A stretch of 64,000 bases of DNA. Source: an uncultured Lentisphaeria bacterium (GTDB taxonomy: Bacteria > Verrucomicrobiota > Lentisphaeria > Victivallales > UBA1829). Where the stretch lies: positions 1 to 64,000 of the forward strand of contig CASEFP010000017.1 of the NCBI GenBank assembly GCA_949287225.1, read 5' to 3'. Of the stretch, positions 55,532-62,219 are shown in pieces (positions within the stretch are counted from its first letter, which is position 1; each line of letters starts with the position of its first letter). The notes beneath the pieces are model-generated. The model did not search any database, was not told the origin of the DNA, and saw only the letters and a program-made list of their open reading frames with translations. Both the position numbers and the translations under genes were made by a program.

Positions 55532-56679
55532 ATTGCATTTCCTCCTTTTTCCAAAATATGATCCAGTTCAAGAAAACGATTTGCGATTTGCTCCATTTCC
55601 CCTTCGGCAAGGCACATCGGATTCACATAGACGCCCGGGCGGTTTTCCGAATAACAGATGATGGACGGGGTCCCCTCCTCCAGCATTCTGCGCAGCTCAG
55701 AGGGGGAAAGAGAGGTGTTCCGCAAGGCCACAAATGCGCGCGGCAGGGGCTGTCCGGCCTGATTGGGCCAGGTCCGTTCCGCGGAAAAATGTTTTGTGCA
55801 GTGAAGTGCGTCAAGGAGTTTCCTGACCTCGTTTTCACACCATTGCAGCCGTGCATCTTCATCCGCGGCGACATATTGCCGGATCGCACTGTAAAGGGCA
55901 ATGATTTCCTCGCGCCCGATCTTCATGAGCCTGCCGCAGCCGTATTTCGGAAATCCCAGGGAAGCGACGATGTCGAGATACTCTTTTTTCCCCACAAGCA
56001 GCCCGCTCGCCTGAGGGCCGGCAAGATCCTTCCCGCCGGAGAAACATGCCATGTCACATCCCATATCTCGTGTAAAATGCCAAAGGTTCGACTTCGGAGG
56101 CAGCTGGGCGGCTCCATCGACCAGAACAGGCACGCCGGCGCGATGTGCTACATCCCGGAAGACGGCAAGATTCATGCACTCCTCCCCGTAATATCCCGAA
56201 GGGGTGCGCGAGGCGAAATAGCAGCATATCGTATGCTCGTGAAACGCCTCCTCCAGAATTCGTCTGTCGAAAGGGGCCTCCATATTCGGGTATCCGAGAA
56301 AGCAGAGTTTGACGCCGAGCTGTTCAATGGCGTGGTCGTAGGGAATGTGCTGCCCCCAGAGCGCGATCACCTCGCATTTGCCGATTTCTTCCGGCGAAAG
56401 ATTCCCGAAACTGCGTCCGTAATGCCGTGCGGCACATGCCGCGATCGCCAGATAAATCGCCGTGCTGCATGAGTTGCACAGGAAAGCCGACTCATTGCAG
56501 GTCAGTTCCGCCACGCGTCTGTGAACGGCTTCCTGAAGACGTTCAAGTGTGACGTAACTGCGGGCAGCTTCGCACATCGCCGCCAGGGTTTCCTCCGACA
56601 TACGGGATGCACCGATGACGGTATAAGTTCCCGCCGCATTGATCAGCGTCGGCACCCCCAGTTCTTCGTAAATGGTCAT
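55528..56679 (-). CDS. SelA-like PLP-dependent lyase
   Basis: 383 residues of the SelA/aminotransferase V-like group. GVPTLINAAGTYTVIGASRM at the start, a phosphate-binding stretch ESAFLCNSCSTAIYLAIAAC, Asp in VLVDGAAQLPP, and the PLP lysine in MACFSGGKDLAGPQASGLL (about residues 208-226). This pattern is shared with D-glucosaminate-6-phosphate ammonia-lyase and related COG1921 enzymes more than with true selenocysteine synthases. ATG at 56679 overlaps the Gfo/Idh stop (ATGA); longer in-frame starts lie inside that gene. It is likely to eliminate ammonia from an amino sugar acid, next to RidA. Confidence 0.8.
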   Translation of the reverse strand: MTIYEELGVPTLINAAGTYTVIGASRMSEETLAAMCEAARSYVTLERLQEAVHRRVAELTCNESAFLCNSCSTAIYLAIAACAARHYGRSFGNLSPEEIGKCEVIALWGQHIPYDHAIEQLGVKLCFLGYPNMEAPFDRRILEEAFHEHTICCYFASRTPSGYYGEECMNLAVFRDVAHRAGVPVLVDGAAQLPPKSNLWHFTRDMGCDMACFSGGKDLAGPQASGLLVGKKEYLDIVASLGFPKYGCGRLMKIGREEIIALYSAIRQYVAADEDARLQWCENEVRKLLDALHCTKHFSAERTWPNQAGQPLPRAFVALRNTSLSPSELRRMLEEGTPSIICYSENRPGVYVNPMCLAEGEMEQIANRFLELDHILEKGGNAI

Positions 56680-57740
56680 TCCGCAGGAAGCTCTTCGCCG
56701 ATGATGGAACGATACCACTTCCCGGTTTCGACCACTCGTTTTTCCAGTGCCGCCATCGGAATCATCACACTGGAGAGGATGCGTTCCTGCCAGCGGGGTC
56801 TCCTTTCTCCGGAATCCACATAATCCAGAAATCCGCGAAGAGTGAGGAGATCCGCGCCGCAATGGCCGCCGTCGGTCAGATTCGGTGCCGACACCATTTC
56901 CGAAACTCCGCTGGTGGTGCGGACCTCAATTTCCGTACCATGAATCTCCGCAAGCATTTCACCTTTTGTTCCGAAGATATGGAGATTCCGTTTATAGGCG
57001 GTTCCGCAGCTGGTCAGCGTCTGGGTGAACATCGTTCCGCTGTGGAGGACGCCGGCAATGACGGCGGTGTCGTCGGTCATCGGTTCCTCTCCGTGTCTGC
57101 GCCACAGAAAATTTCTGACTGTTCCCCAGACCGTTTCCGCATAGGAGTCTGCGAGATATTGCAGGAGATCCGTATCATGTGTCAGCTTGGCGGTAATGAA
57201 ACTGCCGCGTTTGCAGGAAAATTTATTGAGGAGAAAATTCCGCGCGAAATTCTGTCCCACATCACAGGCGCTCCGGATCATGGTCAGATCTCCGATGGTC
57301 TTTGCCTCGATCAGCTGCTTGAGCTTGAGTGCGACAGGAAAATTCGGAAGATTCAGCCCGATCTGGAAGAAGCATTCGCGCGAAGTCACAAAACGATAGA
57401 GTTCCTCCGCCTGTTCCAGATTCGGAACAATCGGCTTTTCACAGTAGACCGCCTTGCCGGCTTCGATCGCGTCTTTGATAATTTTGACATGAGTGTCTTC
57501 GTATGTCGAGACAATAACGGTGTCAATTTCAGGCATTTTCAGAAGATCACGGTAGTCCGTGAAAAAGGGAATGTCCGGACAACGGAAGGAAAAAAGCGGT
57601 GAAACCACAGGCTTTTCCCGCAGGTCGGCAACTGCGGCGGGACACCCGTATTCTGGAAGCTGATTGATCAGGGTTTCCGCGAGCTGCTGCCCTCGCTGCC
57701 CGAATGCGATAAATCCGACTCGATGATACGTCTGGGACAT
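56676..57740 (-). CDS. Gfo/Idh/MocA-family oxidoreductase
   Basis: 354 residues. Rossmann start HRVGFIAFGQRGQQLAETL, VIVSTYEDTHVKIIKDAI, the family motif KAVYCEKPIVPNLEQAEEL (about 90-108), CFFQIGLNLPNFP, then a beta-sheet domain with FITAKLTHDTDLLQYL. It is expected to oxidise a sugar or sugar derivative with NAD(P). ATG at 57740 has AAAGGA upstream. It is the first gene of the leftward operon (to 52329) and is divergent from an AraC regulator at 58079, which probably controls it. Confidence 0.88.
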   Translation of the reverse strand: MSQTYHRVGFIAFGQRGQQLAETLINQLPEYGCPAAVADLREKPVVSPLFSFRCPDIPFFTDYRDLLKMPEIDTVIVSTYEDTHVKIIKDAIEAGKAVYCEKPIVPNLEQAEELYRFVTSRECFFQIGLNLPNFPVALKLKQLIEAKTIGDLTMIRSACDVGQNFARNFLLNKFSCKRGSFITAKLTHDTDLLQYLADSYAETVWGTVRNFLWRRHGEEPMTDDTAVIAGVLHSGTMFTQTLTSCGTAYKRNLHIFGTKGEMLAEIHGTEIEVRTTSGVSEMVSAPNLTDGGHCGADLLTLRGFLDYVDSGERRPRWQERILSSVMIPMAALEKRVVETGKWYRSIIGEELPAE

Positions 57741-58078
57741 TTTGATTCCTTTTTGTTGTTGTATTTTTCTGGCGAGATAATCCAATTTCAAAAAACGACC
57801 TCTCTATCGCGAGCCATGCAGTCCACGACGCAGGAAGAGGAACATGCCTTTTCCAGAAAACGTGAAAATTTCCTCCGTCTGTATTATGGAATTATTTCCG
57901 ATTTCTCCTTTCCAGTCTTGAAAAAACTCAGAGGAAGCTGTAATGTATCCGGCAAACAGACCGCTCCAGTTTTTCTTTCTCCGCCGGACAGACGTTTCAT
58001 TTGTTCCCGAAATACTTTTTCAAGATGAAATTCTTGAATTTTTCTTTTATATTATACTTGAAACAGGACGGAAATGGA
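57741..58078. other. Divergent spacer between Gfo/Idh operon and AraC gene
   Basis: 338 bp without a gene. A short inverted repeat CAAGA/TCTTG (58021-58036) and an AT-rich TATATTATA (58048-58056) lie just before the AraC gene. On the minus strand TTGAAA followed by AT-rich sequence near 57800-57770 is a weak promoter candidate. Regulatory sites for the AraC protein are likely here, but none is certain. Confidence 0.4.
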
Positions 58079-58981
58079 ATGGCAGAAAAAGACAAAAATA
58101 TGGCATTAGCCCACATCATGCAGGCCATCGGGAGCAACTCGCTCAAACCTCCGCACACTCTTTTTTCCGGGGGGCTCTCTTCCGACGCGCCTTTTTTTCC
58201 GGAAGACATCCTTGTCTGGAAATCTTCTTCGGATCAGACGGTCACGGATGTGGCGATTCATCAGAGAATGATCTTGAAAATCATTCTTTCCGGAGAGCTC
58301 GTTTCCATCGTTGACGGTTTGCAGATTCCCATGAAAGCAGGGGATATGATCCTGTTTTTCCCCTATCAGTTTCATTCCGCCAGGCTGCTTTGCGCCCCGT
58401 CCGACTATTCCTTTCTTGCTGTGACATTCACTGAAAAAACAAGGAACTATTCCCCGCTTCTCCCGCTGAAAAACCATCTGCTGACGCCGGATGCGGATGA
58501 TGCGCGGAATATTGTCGCCATCATCCGCGCCTATCTGCAGAGAGACCGTTATTCCCCGGAAAGCGGAATCTTGTCCCTGATGGAAATTCTTTTTGCTCAG
58601 CGACGGAAGATTCTCCATGCGGAAATGGGAAATCGGACATCTGCTTCTTTTCCCCGGGATACCGCGGATCGGATTTCAGACTATTTCCGGAATCATTTCA
58701 ATGAGCAGATCTCCCTGAAAACCGTTGCATCCGAGTTCGGGATCAGCGAAGAAACCATTCGCCGGATTTTTCACCGGAGTTACGGAGAAATCACTCCGGG
58801 AAAACTGATACGCCGCCTGAGAATGCAGTTCGCTGTTGAAATGCTTGAACATACGGAAGAACCGATCGCACGGATTGCGGAAAAATGCGGATATGCGGAC
58901 ACTTTTGTATTCAGCAAGGCGTTCCGGCGTCTGACCGGCTTATCGCCGCAGAAATACCGGAAAAACCATCGGGAAACCTGA
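58079..58981 (+). CDS. AraC-family transcriptional regulator
   Basis: 300 residues. The N-terminal cupin sensor contains HQRMILKIILSG, IQIPMKAGDMILFFPYQFHS-like sequence and a jelly-roll pattern. The C-terminal double HTH (about 205-298) reads ISLKTVASEFGISEETIRRI and PIARIAEKCGYADTFVFSKA, ending TGLSPQKYRKNHR. ATG at 58079 has AGGACGGA upstream. It faces away from the Gfo/SelA-like/RidA operon and is its most likely activator. The gene at 59129-59995 is a tail-to-tail paralogue. Confidence 0.88.
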   Translation: MAEKDKNMALAHIMQAIGSNSLKPPHTLFSGGLSSDAPFFPEDILVWKSSSDQTVTDVAIHQRMILKIILSGELVSIVDGLQIPMKAGDMILFFPYQFHSARLLCAPSDYSFLAVTFTEKTRNYSPLLPLKNHLLTPDADDARNIVAIIRAYLQRDRYSPESGILSLMEILFAQRRKILHAEMGNRTSASFPRDTADRISDYFRNHFNEQISLKTVASEFGISEETIRRIFHRSYGEITPGKLIRRLRMQFAVEMLEHTEEPIARIAEKCGYADTFVFSKAFRRLTGLSPQKYRKNHRET

Positions 58982-59128
58982 CGGCCTGAAAAAATTCCCT
59001 GCATATTCCGTCCCGCTCATTTTCATGTTGTTTCCTCTGGAATTGCGATCGGAACCGGAGACCCTGATAAAAGCCATGCGGCATATCAACTGGCGCGGAC
59101 ACGCGCACGGACTCCCGGTGCGGCAGCT

Positions 59129-59995
59129 TCAGCGGAGCGGCCGGGAGCGGTACTCCCTCGGAGAAAAACCCGTCGATTTCCTGAATGCCTTGGAAAAAGT
59201 AAAGGGATTGGAAAAAAGAGACCTCTCCGCAATCTCGGCGATGCTCAGCGTGGTTTGCGTCAAAAGTTCTCCCGCGCGGACCAGGCGCTGCTCCCGAAGC
59301 AGCCTGCCCGGCGAACCGCCCGGAAGAGAGTGACGGAAGATCCGCCGGACCGTCTGGGGAGAAAGTTCAAAAGCGGCGGCAATGGTTTTGAGGGAAATCG
59401 GTTCCATGCAATGTTCCTGAATATATCCGCTGATCATCCGGAAGCGCGGATCTCCTGCCGGCGTGAGGGAAGTGACCCCCGCATTGCCCGCAGCTTCCGC
59501 CAGCGCCAGCCCGAGCAGGTAGACCGCCTTCTCCGGAAGATCCCCGGAAAAGCAGGATTCCGCCGCAAGAAGAATTTTCCGTAAATCCAGGCGGAAAACC
59601 CGGTTTTTCAGGGGGGCCAGCGCTGCCGCATCGCCAACTCCCGCGATAAAGGAAAGTGCGAGATATTCAATGCTGTCATTTTCCTTATATTTTTCCGTGG
59701 AATGGGTCTGGTAAGGAAAATAGAGCACCGCGTCTCCCGGCAGAATCCGGAAGCGGATCCCTTCGATATTGGTGGAAACGGTTCCCTTCAGAAGAATTTT
59801 CAGAATCATGCGGTGATGACAGAAGGCCCGGTGAAAATAATCCGTGTCAGTCCCTTTCCAGACGGAGATGTTTTTCGGCAGGAACAGAACCGGCCGGCGG
59901 CCGTTCCGATCCCCGCCGGCCACAGTTCCGAGCGGCAGTGCCAGCAATTTCCTTTGGATGGACGAAAGTGATATGTTATTGATTTTTTTTGACAT
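59129..59995 (-). CDS. AraC-family transcriptional regulator (paralogue)
   Basis: 288 residues. The cupin domain aligns with its neighbour at 58079: SVWKGTDTD, HHRMILKILLKG, GDAVLYFPYQTHS and LAPLKNRVFRLD. The C-terminal HTH pair reads ISLKTIAAAFELSPQTVRRI and SIAEIAERSLFSNPFTFSKA, ending TGFSPREYRSRP. ATG at 59995 has GGGGAGA upstream and a promoter at 60052-60024. It is divergent from the QueG-like/U32-like pair, its probable target, and convergent with the other AraC gene, 147 bp apart. Confidence 0.88.
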   Translation of the reverse strand: MSKKINNISLSSIQRKLLALPLGTVAGGDRNGRRPVLFLPKNISVWKGTDTDYFHRAFCHHRMILKILLKGTVSTNIEGIRFRILPGDAVLYFPYQTHSTEKYKENDSIEYLALSFIAGVGDAAALAPLKNRVFRLDLRKILLAAESCFSGDLPEKAVYLLGLALAEAAGNAGVTSLTPAGDPRFRMISGYIQEHCMEPISLKTIAAAFELSPQTVRRIFRHSLPGGSPGRLLREQRLVRAGELLTQTTLSIAEIAERSLFSNPFTFSKAFRKSTGFSPREYRSRPLR

Positions 59996-60023
59996 GTAAA
60001 ACAGGATCTCCCCGGTATATGGT

Positions 60024-60052
60024 ATTATAGTTTCAAAACTGGGAAAATACAA
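60024..60052 (-). promoter_or_regulatory. Promoter of the leftward AraC gene
   Basis: On the minus strand TTGTAT (60052-60047), a 17-bp spacer and TATAAT (60029-60024), 28 bp before the start codon. Confidence 0.55.
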
Positions 60053-60066
60053 ACCGGGAGGTAAAA

Positions 60067-61059
60067 ATGTTGACTGCCAGTGCTGTAAAAAAGTTTGCAA
60101 AAGCGTGCGGAGCGGATATCTGCCGGATCGGTTCCATGGACGGCTGGGAGGGAGCACCCAAACAGATGGATCCCCGCTATATTTTTCCGGATGCCAAACG
60201 GATTATCGGGCTGGGATTCCGGATTCCCAGAGGCTATCTGCGCGGAATTGAGGAAGGCACTTTTTTCTCGGTCTACGAGTTTATGGGATATTCCGGCATG
60301 AACTGGCGTTATATGCCCCATGTTCTGCGGCAGGTGGTCTGCTTCATCGAGGATCACGGCTATGAGGCGGTTCCGCTTCCGAACTGGGATGCCTTCAGCC
60401 ATGAAGGCTATACGGATTACCGCCATCCGAGAACAGACCGGCCCTTTGCAAGCCGTCCTGTGGCCCCGGGACTGCCTGCCCCGGATGTGACCATCAGTTT
60501 CCGGGTCGCCGCCGTAGTATCCAATCTCGGGGAAATCGGCTGGAGCAAAATGATTCTGACACCGGAATTCGGTCCGATGGTCCGGGTGGTTTTCCTGATT
60601 ACGGAAGCCGAACTGGAATGTGATCCGCCCATTCCTCCGGGAACCTTGTGCGACCGCTGCAAATGCTGTGCAAGGATGTGCTCCGGCAATGCGATTCCGG
60701 AGGACAAAAGCGTGAAGTTCAAAGTCGGAGACATGACCGTGGAGCACTGCGATCTGGATCTCGCGCGCTGCTCCAATGCATACAGCGGAGGGGTCAGGAA
60801 ATACAATCCTTTCTGGAATCCCGACTATCAGCTGCCGGAGGAAAAATTCATGAATCAATACCTGTCGCCGGAATATTACGGGTCCCCGCGTGGAAACGGA
60901 GGTCCCTGCCCCCACATCATGCATGCAAGAAACAATCCCGCCATTGAAGGCGCACGCGGCTGCATTCGGGCCTGTTACGCCCATCTGGAGGCGCAGGGCA
61001 AACTGACGCATAAATTTTACAAGCCTTTCAAGCGGCATAAAGAATGGAAAATGGATTAA
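60067..61059 (+). CDS. QueG/reductive-dehalogenase-like iron-sulfur protein
   Basis: 330 residues. The first 190 residues resemble the cobalamin-binding-type fold of epoxyqueuosine reductase and reductive dehalogenases (FAKACGADICRIG, RIIGLGFRIPRG, RVAAVVSNLGEIGWSKMILT). Then comes a ferredoxin-type CDRCKCCARMCSGNAIP (C-x2-C-x2-C-x3-C, about residue 195). A later cysteine set (CDLDLARC, CPHIM, GCIRACY) could complete a second cluster, though it is not the normal CxxCxxCxxxCP. No Tat signal is visible. AGGAGG-like GGGAGG precedes the ATG. The U32-like gene starts at the next base. The reaction is unknown; it is not necessarily tRNA related. Confidence 0.65.
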   Translation: MLTASAVKKFAKACGADICRIGSMDGWEGAPKQMDPRYIFPDAKRIIGLGFRIPRGYLRGIEEGTFFSVYEFMGYSGMNWRYMPHVLRQVVCFIEDHGYEAVPLPNWDAFSHEGYTDYRHPRTDRPFASRPVAPGLPAPDVTISFRVAAVVSNLGEIGWSKMILTPEFGPMVRVVFLITEAELECDPPIPPGTLCDRCKCCARMCSGNAIPEDKSVKFKVGDMTVEHCDLDLARCSNAYSGGVRKYNPFWNPDYQLPEEKFMNQYLSPEYYGSPRGNGGPCPHIMHARNNPAIEGARGCIRACYAHLEAQGKLTHKFYKPFKRHKEWKMD

Positions 61060-62097
61060 ATGAATTTCACTGTAGGATATCAGTATCCGGATGAAGAGGA
61101 CGGGACAAGGTTTCCGGAAATTGTCAGGGATTACATTCCCGCTGTGGATGAAGTTTATTTTGCGGCTGGAAACGATCCCGGAGCGCGTTCTCCCGCCGCG
61201 ATTGCTTCCGGACTGGAAGCGGACGAGGCGGAAAAAATTCTTCTGGAGGACCTGAACGGACTGAAGCATCTGGGAATCAGGCTGAATCTGCTGCTGAATG
61301 CCAACTGCTACGGAGCGGGATGTATCAGCATCGCGTTGGAAAAACAGGTTCTGGAGCGGGCGGCTTTCTTCCTGGAACGCGGTCTGCTGGATGGAGTGAC
61401 TACGGCTTCCTTCTTCATTGCAGAGGTATTGAAAAAGCATTTCCCGGAACTGCCTCTTCGCAGTTCCGTCAATATGAAACTGGGATCACTGGATGCGCTC
61501 GAATATGCGGGAGAGTTGTTTGACGGCTTCTGCCTTCAGCGGGACTTGAATTATTGTCCGGATCAGCTCCGGATTCTCGCGGCGCGGGCGAAGGAGGACG
61601 GAAAATCCGTCTGTCTTCTGGCAAACAGCGGCTGCCTCCGGAACTGCGCCGCGCAGATTTTTCATGACAATCTGGTCGCGCACATGGGGGAAATGGATTT
61701 CAAGGCATGCGCCCGAAACACGGATCCCGTCTTCTGCAGAAGGTTTTTCCGGGACAAGTCCAGGCGCCAGGATTATCTTGCCTATTCCACATTGATCCGT
61801 CCGGAGGATCTGGTTCATTATGAGGATATCACTTCCCGGATCAAGCTGGCGACGCGGACCCACTGCAATCCCAGACTGGTCATGGAGGCCTACTGTTCGG
61901 GACATTTCCGCGGGAACCTGTTTGACCTGACCGAACCGGGACACGGAATTCTGTTCCGCGGATGTGTGCTTGACAACACGCGGATTCCAGCAGACTACTG
62001 GCTCCGCCGCTCTTCCTGTTCCGGAGACTGCCGGACTTGCGGCTTCTGCCGGAAAATTATGGCAGACAGTCTTGTATCCTGTGAGGAAATCATATAA
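61060..62097 (+). CDS. U32-peptidase-like TIM-barrel protein with cysteine clusters
   Basis: 345 residues. The order of strands (VDEVYFAAGNDPG, LGIRLNLLLNANCYGAG, LLDGVTTASFFIAEVLK, LRSSVNMKLGSLDALEYAG) and the central NSGCLRNCAAQIFHDN resemble the U32/UbiU-UbiV group, in which four Cys bind a 4Fe-4S cluster. Here additional Cys occur at the end (SCSGDCRTCGFCRKIM). It begins directly at the base after the QueG-like stop, so the two must be made together. A joint redox function, possibly an oxygen-independent modification or reduction, is inferred. The family call is moderate. Confidence 0.55.
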   Translation: MNFTVGYQYPDEEDGTRFPEIVRDYIPAVDEVYFAAGNDPGARSPAAIASGLEADEAEKILLEDLNGLKHLGIRLNLLLNANCYGAGCISIALEKQVLERAAFFLERGLLDGVTTASFFIAEVLKKHFPELPLRSSVNMKLGSLDALEYAGELFDGFCLQRDLNYCPDQLRILAARAKEDGKSVCLLANSGCLRNCAAQIFHDNLVAHMGEMDFKACARNTDPVFCRRFFRDKSRRQDYLAYSTLIRPEDLVHYEDITSRIKLATRTHCNPRLVMEAYCSGHFRGNLFDLTEPGHGILFRGCVLDNTRIPADYWLRRSSCSGDCRTCGFCRKIMADSLVSCEEII

Positions 62098-62150
62098 ACG
62101 GAGAACAGGATCAGGCAACACTCTGCAATCATCGAGGAGCAGAGGAATCC

Positions 62151-62179
62151 CGGAAGGCGGAAGATCTTCCCGCCTTCCG
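62151..62179. terminator. Strong hairpin between convergent genes
   Basis: CGGAAGGCGG (62151-62160) pairs with CCGCCTTCCG (62170-62179), loop 9 nt. It lies between the rightward U32-like gene and the leftward glycosidase. There is no long T run, so terminator function is a guess. Confidence 0.45.
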
Positions 62180-62219
62180 AGCCATCACCCGTTTCTGCGT
62201 CTGAACATGCGTCCGGCAC

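Noticed and set aside
55528-56679. SelA (selenocysteine synthase) as the function of the PLP enzyme
   Set aside because: It is shorter than SelA, and sits in a catabolic operon with RidA and a deacylase. The lysine context FSGGKDLAGPQ also occurs in amino sugar acid lyases, and no selB or selC is nearby.
60067-61059. True QueG (tRNA epoxyqueuosine reductase)
   Set aside because: The second ferredoxin-like cluster is not canonical, and the gene is operonic with a U32-like protein under an AraC regulator, not with tRNA modification genes.
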